DNA of 64,000 nt from Mycolicibacterium sp. (GTDB lineage: Bacteria > Actinomycetota > Actinomycetes > Mycobacteriales > Mycobacteriaceae): NCBI RefSeq assembly GCF_016462545.1, contig NZ_JAEMTA010000012.1:52181-116180 (forward strand), in the 5' to 3' direction. Below the pieces are notes generated by a model. The model was not told where the DNA came from, searched no databases, and saw nothing but the letters and a program-made list of their open reading frames with translations. This document shows, piece by piece, positions 27,229 through 35,270 of the stretch; the first letter of the stretch is position 1, and each line of letters begins with the position of its first letter. The translations under genes and the position numbers were made by a program.

Positions 27229-27804
27229 CTACGCCGCCGGTCGGGCCCGCTCCCGGACCCGGGCCGGGTAGGCCCGGGTCATACCCACCGCACCGACGAT
27301 GACCACGATGGGGATCACCCAGTTGGTCCAGTCCTGAGTCTCCGGCACCTGGGACGCGTAGTAGCCGAGCACCGCTATCAGCGCGAAGACGAGCGCCCAC
27401 ATCAGCGTGAGGAGTTTGTTCGTCTGCCGGAGCGCCGATTTCTCCCACTCCGCCATCTGCCGGGTCTCCCTGGCGTACTGCTCGGTGAAGGGTGTGAAGG
27501 CGAGTGATCCGAATGCCATGATCGCGAGGACACCGCTGGAGAGAGTCGTGGCGTAGGTATCCATCCAGTCGCGGTCGTGTGCACCGAGAATCATCCCGGC
27601 CGCCGTCACCGCGACGAAGAAGGCGATCGTCACGACCTCGAGCAACCTTGGGCCCCCGCGCCCCATCGAGATGCCGAGGATGATGGCCGACAACACTGCG
27701 CTCAGGGCACCGAACATCCACGTGCTCGGGCCCTCGGCGACCACCCAGTAGATGATCCACGGTACGAACCCGACGAAGGGGCTGTGCTCAAACCACTCGT
27801 CCAC
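27229..27804 (-). CDS. Conserved membrane protein of unknown function
   Basis: A 191-residue protein from GTG 27804 with about five hydrophobic segments (FVGFVPWIIYWVVAE, MFGALSAVLSAIILGIS, VVTIAFFVAVTAAGMILG, SSGVLAIMAFGSLAF, LMWALVFALIAVLGYY, VIPIVVIVGAVGM) and a charged loop EQYARETRQMAEWEKSAL between the third or fourth and last spans. I do not recognise the family. It lies 25 bases downstream of ssuD but has its own promoter-like hexamer, so it may be transcribed both ways. Confidence 0.65.
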   Translation of the reverse strand: MDEWFEHSPFVGFVPWIIYWVVAEGPSTWMFGALSAVLSAIILGISMGRGGPRLLEVVTIAFFVAVTAAGMILGAHDRDWMDTYATTLSSGVLAIMAFGSLAFTPFTEQYARETRQMAEWEKSALRQTNKLLTLMWALVFALIAVLGYYASQVPETQDWTNWVIPIVVIVGAVGMTRAYPARVRERARPAA

Positions 27805-27810
27805 ATCTGG

Positions 27811-27816
27811 AGGGTA
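27811..27816 (-). promoter_or_regulatory. -10 hexamer TACCCT, leaderless spacing (membrane protein)
   Basis: On the minus strand TACCCT ends six bases before GTG 27804. It is in the gap after ssuD. Confidence 0.55.
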
Positions 27817-27828
27817 GCCAACCCAGGT

Positions 27829-28989
27829 CTAGGCAACGCCCTTGTGTCGCAGTAACGGAAGAACGCCCTCGGCGAACCAGTGCGCTTCTTCGAGATGCGG
27901 GTAGCCCGAGAGGATGAACTCGTCGAAGCCCAGCGAGTGGTACTCGTAGATCAGATCGGCGACTTCCTGGTGGCTACCCACGAGGGCCGTGCCTGCTCCC
28001 CCGCGGACCAGGCCCACCCCCGCCCACAGATTGGGGTAGATCTCCAGCCGATCCAGCCGACCGCCGTGCAGTGCCGTCATTCTGCGCTGCCCTTCGGACT
28101 GCGAACTCGAATGCAGCGCAGTCTGTTTGGCGATCTGTTCCTCGCTGAGGCCGGATACCAGTTCGTCGGCGACGGCCCATGCCGCGGCCGAGGTGTCGCG
28201 GCTGATGGTGTGCAGGCGGATGCCGAATCGCAGGTTGCGTCCACGCGCCTCGGCCAGCTCGCGGACCCTCGCGATCTTCGCCGCCGCAGCTTGCGGCGGC
28301 TCCCCCCACGTCAGATACACGTCGACGTACTGCGCTGCGATCGGCAGCGCCGCGGGCGATGAGCCGCCAAAGTAGATCTGCGGCAACGGATCAGGCGGCG
28401 CCGAGACGCGGGCGTCCGCCACGGTGTAGTGGTCGCCGCGGAAGTCCAGCCCGTCCCCGCGCCATACGGAGTCGACGACGTGAAGGAACTCGCCGGTGCG
28501 GGCATAGCGTTGATCGTGGTCCAGCCAGTCGCCGAACCGGCGCTGCTCGACGTCGTCACCACCGGTCACGATGTTGAGGAGGACTCTTCCCTCGGAGAAG
28601 CGCTGCAACGTCGCGGCCTGCTGGGCGGCCAGCGTCGGGGGCACCAGGCCGGGGCGGAACGCCACCAGGAATTTCAACTTATCGGTCTCGGCGAGTAGCG
28701 CGGCCGATGTCAACCAGGCGTCCTCACACCAGGTTCCGGTCGGAGTGAGCACTCCCTCGAAGCCGAGGCGGTCCGCGGCACGCGCTACCTCGGCGAGGTA
28801 GCGACGGGTCGGAGGGCGATAGTTCGGCGGCAGGACCTGGTTCGACGAGGCGTGCGACGACGCGACGATCGAGCGGCTGTCACCGCTGGTCGGCAGAAAC
28901 CAGAAGAACTTCGCCCGCGGAGCGGGCAATTCGACCTGCGCCCGCGGAGGGGACGATCCAACCTGAGCGGGCACCTCGTCAACTTCCAT
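27829..28989 (-). CDS. ssuD: FMNH2-dependent alkanesulfonate monooxygenase
   Basis: A 386-residue flavin monooxygenase of the bacterial luciferase-like family that releases sulfite from alkanesulfonates for sulfur nutrition. Family landmarks are FFWFLPTSGDSRSI, ARAADRLGFEGVLTPTGTWC, RFSEGRVLLNIVTGGDDVEQ, PQIYFGGSSPAALPIAAQYV and FDEFILSGYPHLEEAHWFAE. It overlaps ssuA by 11 bases at the end of the ssuC-B-A-D operon. A partner FMN reductase (SsuE) is not in the window, so one must be supplied from elsewhere. Confidence 0.92.
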   Translation of the reverse strand: MEVDEVPAQVGSSPPRAQVELPAPRAKFFWFLPTSGDSRSIVASSHASSNQVLPPNYRPPTRRYLAEVARAADRLGFEGVLTPTGTWCEDAWLTSAALLAETDKLKFLVAFRPGLVPPTLAAQQAATLQRFSEGRVLLNIVTGGDDVEQRRFGDWLDHDQRYARTGEFLHVVDSVWRGDGLDFRGDHYTVADARVSAPPDPLPQIYFGGSSPAALPIAAQYVDVYLTWGEPPQAAAAKIARVRELAEARGRNLRFGIRLHTISRDTSAAAWAVADELVSGLSEEQIAKQTALHSSSQSEGQRRMTALHGGRLDRLEIYPNLWAGVGLVRGGAGTALVGSHQEVADLIYEYHSLGFDEFILSGYPHLEEAHWFAEGVLPLLRHKGVA

Positions 28990-30013
28990 TCGTCAGAAAG
29001 GGTTTGAGCACGTCGTCGTAGCGGTGGTCGACCCAGTCGGCGAACGTGGGCGCCGACGCGATCTGCTTGGTCTCGGCGAACAGGTCGGCCAGCGTCTGCT
29101 CCGAACCGATCAGCTGATCGGACAGCGCGGTCGACGCCCGCAGACTCCGGGTCTGCGCCACGGTCCCGACCGGCAGCGCCAGGCCCACCGCGGACGAATA
29201 ACTACGCGCCCATTCGTCGGGGTGGTCCTGCGCCCACTGGGTCGCCTTCGCGTAGCGCACCAGGAGATCGCGCAGGGCGGTGTTGCGCTTCGGGTCGGCC
29301 AGCGTTGCGTCCGAGGCGATTCCAAACCCGGCGCCGTTGGTGACACCGGTCGCCTGGGCGATGCTCCGCACGGGCACCTGCTGTTCGACCTGAGCCGTGT
29401 AGGGATCCCAGATCGCCCACGCATCGGCCTGCCTACTGGTGAATGCGGTCAGTGCGTCGGCGGGTTGAAGGAAGATCAGCTTCACGTCGGCCGGTGTCAG
29501 ACCTGCCTTCTGGAGCTGAGCCAGCACATGGCCGTGCGCCGAGCTGCCCTTGCCGACGGCCACGCTCTTGCCGCGAAGGTCGCCGACGGTCTTGATGGGC
29601 GAATCAGCCTGCACGACGATCCGGTCACCGTCGCCGCCGTTCTCGTAGGCGGTCACCACCTTCACCTTCGCGTTGGAGGCGGCGCCGAAGATCGGCGGGG
29701 TGTTGCCGGTGATGGCGAAGTCGATCTTGCCCGCAGTCGCCGCCTCGATCTGCGGTGGTCCCGAGGTGAAGGTGGAGAAGTCGACCTCGTACGGCAGATC
29801 GTCGAGTGCGCCCGCGGCGCGCAGTAGCGACTCGGTCCCCCCCTTCTGATCACCGACATGGAGCGTGACGTCGGACAGTTCGGACAGCGGCACCGTTGCA
29901 GGCGCCTGTTGCGTACCGGCGGAATCCTCACGCGACACGCAACCGGCCAGAACACCGATCAGCGTGAGAAGGGCCGCGACGCGAATGGCGATCACTCGTC
30001 TGGATGCGGGCAT
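28979..30013 (-). CDS. ssuA: Aliphatic sulfonate-binding lipoprotein
   Basis: A 344-residue binding protein with signal peptide and lipobox LAGC (acylated Cys25). The mature domain (VTLHVGDQKGGTESLLRAAG, then SGPPQIEAATAGKIDFAITG and LRGKSVAVGKGSSAHGHVL) is typical of SsuA/TauA nitrate-sulfonate-binding proteins. It captures sulfonates outside the membrane and passes them to SsuC. It sits 36 bases after ssuB. Confidence 0.9.
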   Translation of the reverse strand: MPASRRVIAIRVAALLTLIGVLAGCVSREDSAGTQQAPATVPLSELSDVTLHVGDQKGGTESLLRAAGALDDLPYEVDFSTFTSGPPQIEAATAGKIDFAITGNTPPIFGAASNAKVKVVTAYENGGDGDRIVVQADSPIKTVGDLRGKSVAVGKGSSAHGHVLAQLQKAGLTPADVKLIFLQPADALTAFTSRQADAWAIWDPYTAQVEQQVPVRSIAQATGVTNGAGFGIASDATLADPKRNTALRDLLVRYAKATQWAQDHPDEWARSYSSAVGLALPVGTVAQTRSLRASTALSDQLIGSEQTLADLFAETKQIASAPTFADWVDHRYDDVLKPFLTNGS

Positions 30014-30049
30014 GACAGTTCCCTTCGGGTGTCTTTCAGATGCGATGGA

Positions 30050-30787
30050 TCAGAGCTGGACGCCGAGCTTGTCGAGCAGTTCGGCGCGATACCGCTCGGT
30101 ATTCGCCGACGGGTCCGACGGTGAGCGCCTTGAATCGTCGACGACGAGCTCGTGGACCACGCGGCCCTCATCGAGGACCAGCACCCGATCGGCGAGTCCC
30201 ACGGCCTCGTCCACGTCGTGGGTCACCAGCAACACGCCGAATCTGTGCTCCCGCCACAGTTCGAGCAGCAGCGCCCGCATGGTGAGTCGCGTCAGCGCGT
30301 CGAGCGCGCCGAAGGGCTCGTCCAGCAGCAGCAACTCGGGTTCTGCCACCAATGCCCTGGCCAATGACACCCGTTGGGCCTGGCCGCCGGACAGGGTCAG
30401 TGGCCAGACGTCCGCGCGATCGGCCAGCCCGACGTCGGCCAGCGCCCGGTCGGCGCGGGCGCCGACCTCGGCCCGGGACAACCGGCTGCGGGTCAGCCCG
30501 TATCCGACGTTCGTCCGCACGTCGCGCCAGGGGAACAACCGGGGCTCCTGAAACGCCAGCGCAGGCGCGCCCGCCACCACGCGGTCGCCGGAGTGATCGG
30601 TCGACAAGCCCGCCAGCACCCGCAACACCGTCGACTTGCCGGAGCCGCTACGGCCGATCAGCGCGACGATCTCGCCGTTGCCGATGCGCACGGATACGTC
30701 AGCTAGCACGTGGTGCTCGCCGTACCACTTGTCGACGTTGCGCAGCTCACCTGCGATTCCGGTTCGTCGTTCGGAGGTCACCGTCAC
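30050..30787 (-). CDS. ssuB: Sulfonate ABC transporter ATP-binding protein
   Basis: A 245-residue ATPase. Walker A IGRSGSGKST lies near residue 43, signature LSGGQAQRVSLARAL near 130, Walker B LLLLDEPFGALD near 151 and the H-loop in LLVTHDVDEAVGLADRVLVL near 183. The length and the LFPWRDVRTNVGYGL segment fit SsuB. The start overlaps the ssuC stop by four bases. Confidence 0.9.
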   Translation of the reverse strand: MTVTSERRTGIAGELRNVDKWYGEHHVLADVSVRIGNGEIVALIGRSGSGKSTVLRVLAGLSTDHSGDRVVAGAPALAFQEPRLFPWRDVRTNVGYGLTRSRLSRAEVGARADRALADVGLADRADVWPLTLSGGQAQRVSLARALVAEPELLLLDEPFGALDALTRLTMRALLLELWREHRFGVLLVTHDVDEAVGLADRVLVLDEGRVVHELVVDDSRRSPSDPSANTERYRAELLDKLGVQL

Positions 30788-31599
30788 GAGCGGTACCTCA
30801 GGGCTCGACGCTCGGCGGCCCGGACGATCGCATCCGTGCCAATGCCCAGCATGGCGTACACGACCAGACCGAAGATGATGACGTCGATGCGGAGGAAGTC
30901 ACGGGCGTCGTTGATCAGGAAGCCGATTCCCTTGTCCGCGTTGATCTGTTCGGCCACGATCAGGGTTAGCCAGGCGATGGCAAGGGACTGGCGCAACCCG
31001 ACGAGCACCTGCGGGGCTGCGCTAGGCACGATGATCGTGCGGAACCGCTGCCAGAACGAGAAGCCAAGCACCTGAGCGGTTTCGAAGAGTTTGGGATCCA
31101 CCTGGCGGATCGCGGAGAAGGTGTTGAGGTAGAGCGGGAAGCTGACGCCCAGCGCCACCAGCAGGACCTTCGGCAGTTCACCGATCCCGAACCACAGGAT
31201 GAACAGTGGGATCAAGCCGAGATGTGGCAGGGCGCGGACCATCTGCATGGGCGGGTCGACGGTCGCCTCGAACCAGCGGGACAACCCAACGGCTACGCCG
31301 AGCGTGACACCGACCAAACCACCCAGGAGTAGACCCTCGACGACCCTGACACCCGACACCCGCAAGGCGTCGAGGAGGGAACCGTTCTCGAGCAGTTCGA
31401 TGCCCGCCTCGAAGATCAGGGACGGGGCGGGCAGGACGTCCTGCGGGATCAGACCGATCGCACTGCCCAGTTGCCACAGCGCCAACAGGATGATGGGTGA
31501 GGCCAACCGCACCAAAGCCCACTTGCGTTGCCGCAGGCGGGCTTTGGTTGCCGGAGACGCCACCGTGGTGGCAGCGGCAAGCTCGATGGAGGCGGTCAC
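30784..31599 (-). CDS. ssuC: Sulfonate ABC transporter permease
   Basis: A 271-residue inner-membrane permease starting at GTG 31599. It has about six spans (PIILLALWQLGSAIGLIPQD onward) and the EAA docking loop FETAQVLGFSFWQRFRTIIV, followed by PSAAPQVLVGLRQSLAIAW, as in SsuC/TauC. It is the first gene of the sulfonate operon; a TAGCGT hexamer nine bases before the start is a near-leaderless promoter candidate. Confidence 0.9.
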   Translation of the reverse strand: MTASIELAAATTVASPATKARLRQRKWALVRLASPIILLALWQLGSAIGLIPQDVLPAPSLIFEAGIELLENGSLLDALRVSGVRVVEGLLLGGLVGVTLGVAVGLSRWFEATVDPPMQMVRALPHLGLIPLFILWFGIGELPKVLLVALGVSFPLYLNTFSAIRQVDPKLFETAQVLGFSFWQRFRTIIVPSAAPQVLVGLRQSLAIAWLTLIVAEQINADKGIGFLINDARDFLRIDVIIFGLVVYAMLGIGTDAIVRAAERRALRYRS

Positions 31600-31608
31600 G
31601 ATGAACCG

Positions 31609-31614
31609 ACGCTA
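31609..31614 (-). promoter_or_regulatory. -10 hexamer TAGCGT (ssuC operon)
   Basis: On the minus strand TAGCGT lies nine bases before GTG 31599, which would leave a leader of only two or three bases. No sulfur-regulator site is recognised. Confidence 0.4.
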
Positions 31615-31671
31615 CGGAGTCGCGCGGCCCTCTGAAAGCATTCGGCTCTGGCTGATGCAAAGGTCCGACCG

Positions 31672-32388
31672 TCAGGCGAAGCGCGTGGTTCCCGTCACGA
31701 CCTTGCCGGTCACGTTGCGGCCGTTGATCTTCGAGGTCAGGGTCCCGTTCTGCAGGCTGACCGACTGATCCGCCTGCTGCAGGATGCGCTTGTTGCGGAC
31801 CTGGGTCTGGAACTGCGCGGCGTTGAGTTGTTGCAACTCGGCCTGTTCGAAGTCGCGGCCGCTGATGCCACCGTTGAACTGCACGCCGGTCACCGAACCG
31901 TCGGGCCGCACGATCCAGGACGCACGCGCTCCGTCGAGGTCGGCGGTGTACATGCCGGCGGGGGCGGATACCGCGGCGGCGGTGAACGCGTACTTGGTGC
32001 CGTTCATCGTCAGATCGCCGGTGACGTCACTGCCGTTGAACGACGCCGAGAGCGTGTCACGGAATTTCGAGGTGATGTCGATGGCTCCGTCGGCCTGGTT
32101 GCCGAAGAACCACGCTTCGTCGTCGATGCCATTGCACGCGTAGGCGGCGACCTGGTCACCGTCGACGGAGATGCCGATGGTCATCTTCTTGCCGCCGGCC
32201 TCCATGTCGGCCATGTACCTGGCGGACCGGGGAAACGACGCCGGAGTGGCGGCGGTCGGTTGGGTCGACGACGCCGATGAGGCCGCGTCGGTGGACGAAC
32301 CACTGGAGCAGGCGGATATGGTGCCCAGTGCGACGAGCGCGAGGACACCGAGGATCAGGGTGCGAAGGATGTTTCTCATGCTGATCAT
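31672..32388 (-). CDS. Lipoprotein of unknown function
   Basis: About 238 residues from ATG 32388 (MISMRNIL) or ATG 32379. A signal peptide ends in lipobox TISAC (acylated Cys24 counted from MRNIL), followed by a Ser/Ala/Thr linker and a beta-rich domain with repeated short strands (MEAGGKKMTIGISVDGDQVA, TSKFRDTLSASFNGSDVTGD, MYTADLDGARASWIVRPDGS, GNGTLTSKINGRNVTG-like end). I do not recognise a family. The frame extends to 32496, but that part has no signal-peptide character. It follows the ssu operon tail-to-head with a 72-base gap to ssuC. Confidence 0.7.
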   Translation of the reverse strand: MISMRNILRTLILGVLALVALGTISACSSGSSTDAASSASSTQPTAATPASFPRSARYMADMEAGGKKMTIGISVDGDQVAAYACNGIDDEAWFFGNQADGAIDITSKFRDTLSASFNGSDVTGDLTMNGTKYAFTAAAVSAPAGMYTADLDGARASWIVRPDGSVTGVQFNGGISGRDFEQAELQQLNAAQFQTQVRNKRILQQADQSVSLQNGTLTSKINGRNVTGKVVTGTTRFA

Positions 32389-32450
32389 GATCGGCGCGAC
32401 GTCGCGGGCGCACATGAAGATTCTGTGGAGATTGCATGGAGAACGGCCGG

Positions 32451-33650
32451 CTACTCGGCGAGGAACGTCGCCACCTCGGCACGGAACACCCGCCATGCCG
32501 GCTCCGTCTCGGTCAGCAGGTGGTTGCTGCTCGCCAGCGACACCAACCGCGAGTCGGGGATCAGCGCGGCCAGCTCCTCGCCGTAGCGCATCGGCACCCG
32601 ATGGTCGTCACGCGCGTGCATGATCAGCGTCGGACAGGCCACCCGTTCGGCCATGTCGCGCACGTCGATCCCCGCGAACTCCTCGAGGAAGCGCACCGCG
32701 TTGTCTGGCGAGGTGGTCCGGCGCTGGAGGTGGTCGAATGCCTCCCAGTCCTCGCGCGTGCCGTCAGGTAGGAACTGCGCGGCGAACACCTGCCGGAACG
32801 CGGGGTCGTCGCGCCCCCACCCGACCCGGGCAAGGTCGAGATCGAGCTCGGCCGCGCGCCTCTCGTCGTCGTCGCTGGCGCGCACTGCGCGTCCCCTGGC
32901 ATAGGCCGAGCACAGGATCAGCTTGGTCACACGTTCGGGATGCCGGGCTGCGTAGGCAACCGCCACGGCGCCCCCCTGAGATACTCCAAGCAGCGGAAAG
33001 CGTTCCAGTCCAACAGCTTCCACCACAGATTCCAGATCCGAGACCCAGGCGTCGAACGTGAAGTCCTCGGCCTCCCAGTCGGAGAGGCCACAGCCGCGTT
33101 CGTCGTAACGGATGAACCGGTGTCCCACGGCCAGATCGCGCACCCAGTGACGCCACACCGGGCTTTCGATGTCGTACCCGAGGTGCGTCATCCAGTTGGC
33201 TGCGCGCACCAGCGGGGGTCCTTCGCCGGCCACCGCATAGGCCAGCCGGACCCCGTCGGTCGCGCGGCAGAACGCGATGTGCTGACGCGGCGGTGGCGAG
33301 GGTTCGGGGGTAGTCGCGACGGCAGGCTCGTCGACGACAAGGGTGCCCACGAACTGGTAACCGCGGCCGCGGACGGTACGGATGTAGCGCTGGGACTCAC
33401 CATCGTCACCCAGGGCATGGCGGGCCGCCTTGATCCGACTGGTCAGAGCTGCCTCACCGACGAAGCGACCGCCCCAGACGGAATCGAACAACTCCTCCTT
33501 GGTGACCAACCGCTCGTGGTTGCCGACCAACTGAGTCATGACGTCGAACACCTGCGGCTCGACGCGAATCACGGAATCGCCCCGACGCAGTTCGTACCGC
33601 GCGGTGTCGAGCACGAAGTCGTCGAATCGCCACACCCGGCCGACCGACAT
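32451..33650 (-). CDS. OmpR/CadC-type winged helix fused to an alpha/beta hydrolase
   Basis: A 399-residue fusion. Residues 5-102 are an OmpR/PhoB-type winged helix (FDDFVLDTARYELRRGDSVI, then HERLVTKEELFDSVWGGRFV and RYIRTVRGRGYQFVG). After a Pro-rich linker, residues 125-399 are an alpha/beta hydrolase with nucleophile Ser224 in LLGVSQGGAVAV, an acid in MHARDDHRVP and a histidine in SSNHLLTE. It has no receiver domain or membrane span. The inference is a one-component regulator whose hydrolase domain binds or turns over the inducing ester or lactone. ATG 33650 is chosen because it precedes the winged helix; TAGGAT lies eight bases upstream. Confidence 0.8.
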   Translation of the reverse strand: MSVGRVWRFDDFVLDTARYELRRGDSVIRVEPQVFDVMTQLVGNHERLVTKEELFDSVWGGRFVGEAALTSRIKAARHALGDDGESQRYIRTVRGRGYQFVGTLVVDEPAVATTPEPSPPPRQHIAFCRATDGVRLAYAVAGEGPPLVRAANWMTHLGYDIESPVWRHWVRDLAVGHRFIRYDERGCGLSDWEAEDFTFDAWVSDLESVVEAVGLERFPLLGVSQGGAVAVAYAARHPERVTKLILCSAYARGRAVRASDDDERRAAELDLDLARVGWGRDDPAFRQVFAAQFLPDGTREDWEAFDHLQRRTTSPDNAVRFLEEFAGIDVRDMAERVACPTLIMHARDDHRVPMRYGEELAALIPDSRLVSLASSNHLLTETEPAWRVFRAEVATFLAE

Positions 33651-33690
33651 GAACACCGATCCTAGCTGTGAAACGCCTGTACGGCGGGGT

Positions 33691-34065
33691 TCATCGCCAG
33701 CCGTCGGCCGCCTTGGCCGCGCGTAACACTTCGTCACAGAGGTCTCGAAGCTCCGTGATGTCGGCACCCTCCGAGATGGCGGTGGCCATGTCCTCGGCGG
33801 CACAGCGGACTTGGTACACGCGGTCGGACAACTGGGCCGCCTCGTCGGCGGTCAACACCACAGAGTCGGGAGCGACCGCGGTCCCCTTCACCATCGCCCT
33901 CTGCTCGTAGGCGCGCTGGCGACAGGACTGCCTGCAATATTGGCGACGCCGCCCCATCGATGCGTCGGGAACCTCGCGACCGCACCAACGACATGGTTGC
34001 ACTCGGCTACGTCGTCGGGTTTCAGGCGCCACGGCACTCGACTGTAAACGGCTCGTGGCACGCAT
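33691..34065 (-). CDS. Small zinc-finger-like conserved protein (Rv2049c-like)
   Basis: About 124 residues from ATG 34065; the frame reaches 34155, but that would cover the rbpA promoter and start. The middle holds CRWCGREVPDASMGRRRQYC and then RQSCRQRAYEQR, a C-x2-C...C-x3-C arrangement followed by basic residues, suggesting a small metal-binding nucleic-acid contact. The C-terminal half is helical and acidic (TADEAAQLSDRVYQVRCAAE). Its place beside rbpA matches M. tuberculosis Rv2049c, a gene of unknown function. It is divergent from rbpA. Confidence 0.65.
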   Translation of the reverse strand: MRATSRLQSSAVAPETRRRSRVQPCRWCGREVPDASMGRRRQYCRQSCRQRAYEQRAMVKGTAVAPDSVVLTADEAAQLSDRVYQVRCAAEDMATAISEGADITELRDLCDEVLRAAKAADGWR

Positions 34066-34089
34066 CCCGGTATCATGGACAGTCGCGTC

Positions 34090-34116
34090 GGGAACTTCGT
34101 GCCATTCGGCTGCGTT
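34090..34116 (+). promoter_or_regulatory. ECF (SigE/SigH-type) promoter for rbpA
   Basis: GGGAAC at 34090-34095 and CGTT at 34113-34116 are separated by 17 bases, matching the GGAAC-N16-19-CGTT class used by mycobacterial SigE/SigH and Streptomyces SigR. The predicted start is about 30 bases before ATG 34154, leaving room for its ribosome site. Confidence 0.6.
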
Positions 34117-34153
34117 GATACCCGCGGAACACTTGCGTAGAGGAGTAGTAATC

Positions 34154-34498
34154 ATGGCTGATCGTGTCCTGCGAGGTAGTCGACTCGGAGCCGTAAGCTA
34201 CGAGACCGACCGCAACCACGACCTGGCGCCGCGGCAGATGGCGCGCTACCGGACCGACAACGGCGAGGAGTTCGAGGTCCCGTTCGCCGACGAGGCGGAG
34301 ATTCCCGGCACCTGGCCCTGCCGCAACGGCATGGAGGGCACGCTGATCGATGGCGACGTGCCCGAGCCGAAGAAGGTCAAGCCCCCGCGTACGCACTGGG
34401 ACATGCTGCTCGAGCGGCGTTCGGTCGAAGAACTCGACGAGCTGCTCAAGGAGCGCATGGACATCATCAAGACTCGGCGCCGAGGCAGCAGCAGCTGA
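34154..34498 (+). CDS. rbpA: RNA polymerase-binding protein RbpA
   Basis: A 114-residue actinobacterial transcription factor that binds the group I/II sigma factor and RNA polymerase, stabilises open complexes and affects rifampicin tolerance. Recognisable parts are the N-terminal tail MADRVLRGSRLGAVSYETDR, the zinc-ribbon-like core (EEFEVPFADEAEIPGTWPCR), a basic linker (PEPKKVKPPRTHWDMLLERR) and the sigma-interacting helix SVEELDELLKERMDIIKTRR. AGAGGAG lies before the ATG. The upstream ECF-type promoter suggests stress induction. Confidence 0.96.
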   Translation: MADRVLRGSRLGAVSYETDRNHDLAPRQMARYRTDNGEEFEVPFADEAEIPGTWPCRNGMEGTLIDGDVPEPKKVKPPRTHWDMLLERRSVEELDELLKERMDIIKTRRRGSSS

Positions 34499-34508
34499 GT
34501 CTGCGGAG

Positions 34509-35270
34509 CTAGCGGACCGCGCCGCGAGCGCGGTCGATACGGCCCCGCACACCCCACGCGGCGATCTTGAAGATCGCCTCGCGGATGTTGGAGCCGCTCA
34601 TCTTCGACTTGCCGAGCTCACGTTCGGTGAACGTGATGGGCACCTCGACGACGGAGAACCCGGCGCTGATCGTCCGCCAGGTCATCTCTACCTGGAAGCA
34701 GTAGCCCTTCGAGTCGACGGCGGCGAGGTCGATCTTCTCCAGAACCTCCCGCCGGTAGGCGCGGTAGCCGGCGGTGATGTCGTTGACGTCTACGCCCAGC
34801 GAGATCCGCGAGTAACCGTTGGCGGTGCGAGACAGCACCATCCGCCGTCGGGGCCAGTTGCGCACCTGACCGCCGTCCACATAGCGCGAGCCGATCGACA
34901 GGTCGGCGCCCGCGTCGACGGCGTCCAGCAGCCGGTACAGCTCCTCGGGGGCATGGGAGCCATCGGCATCCATCTCGACCAGCACCGAATACCCCCGGCC
35001 GAGGCCCCAGGCGAAACCGGCCAGGTACGCCGCGCCGAGGCCCGCCTTGTTCGTGCGGTGCATCACATGGATGCGGTCGGGGTCGGCCAGCGACAGTTCG
35101 TCGGCCAATTCACCCGTGCCGTCAGGGCTGCCATCGTCGACGACGAGCACGTCGACGTCGGGGCGTGCCGCATGCACTCTTCCGACGATCAACGGCAGGT
35201 TCTCCCGTTCGTTGTACGTCGGGATGATGACGAGCGTGCGCTGGCTGGGGCGGTCGCCACCGTCATTCAT
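34509..35270 (-). CDS. ppm1: Polyprenol monophosphomannose synthase
   Basis: A 253-residue GT2-family glycosyltransferase that transfers mannose from GDP-mannose to polyprenyl phosphate, feeding lipoarabinomannan synthesis and protein O-mannosylation. The fold is clear: [36 protein letters not shown], the metal-binding DAD in [16 protein letters not shown] and the acceptor region [20 protein letters not shown]. It has no C-terminal membrane domain, so it relies on the separate Lnt, whose stop overlaps its start by four bases. In M. tuberculosis the two are one fused polypeptide. Confidence 0.95.
   Translation of the reverse strand: MNDGGDRPSQRTLVIIPTYNERENLPLIVGRVHAARPDVDVLVVDDGSPDGTGELADELSLADPDRIHVMHRTNKAGLGAAYLAGFAWGLGRGYSVLVEMDADGSHAPEELYRLLDAVDAGADLSIGSRYVDGGQVRNWPRRRMVLSRTANGYSRISLGVDVNDITAGYRAYRREVLEKIDLAAVDSKGYCFQVEMTWRTISAGFSVVEVPITFTERELGKSKMSGSNIREAIFKIAAWGVRGRIDRARGAVR
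34515..34535. terminator. GC-rich hairpin after rbpA
   Basis: GACCGCGC-CGCGA-GCGCGGTC is a perfect 8-base stem with a 5-base loop, 16 bases after the rbpA stop and inside the last codons of the convergent ppm1 gene. It lacks a T-run, as many mycobacterial terminators do, and could act from either side. Confidence 0.45.

Noticed and set aside
33691..34155. Full 154-codon version of the zinc-finger-like gene starting at 34155
   Set aside because: The first 30 codons would overlap the rbpA start and its promoter and show no conserved character; ATG 34065 is the better start.
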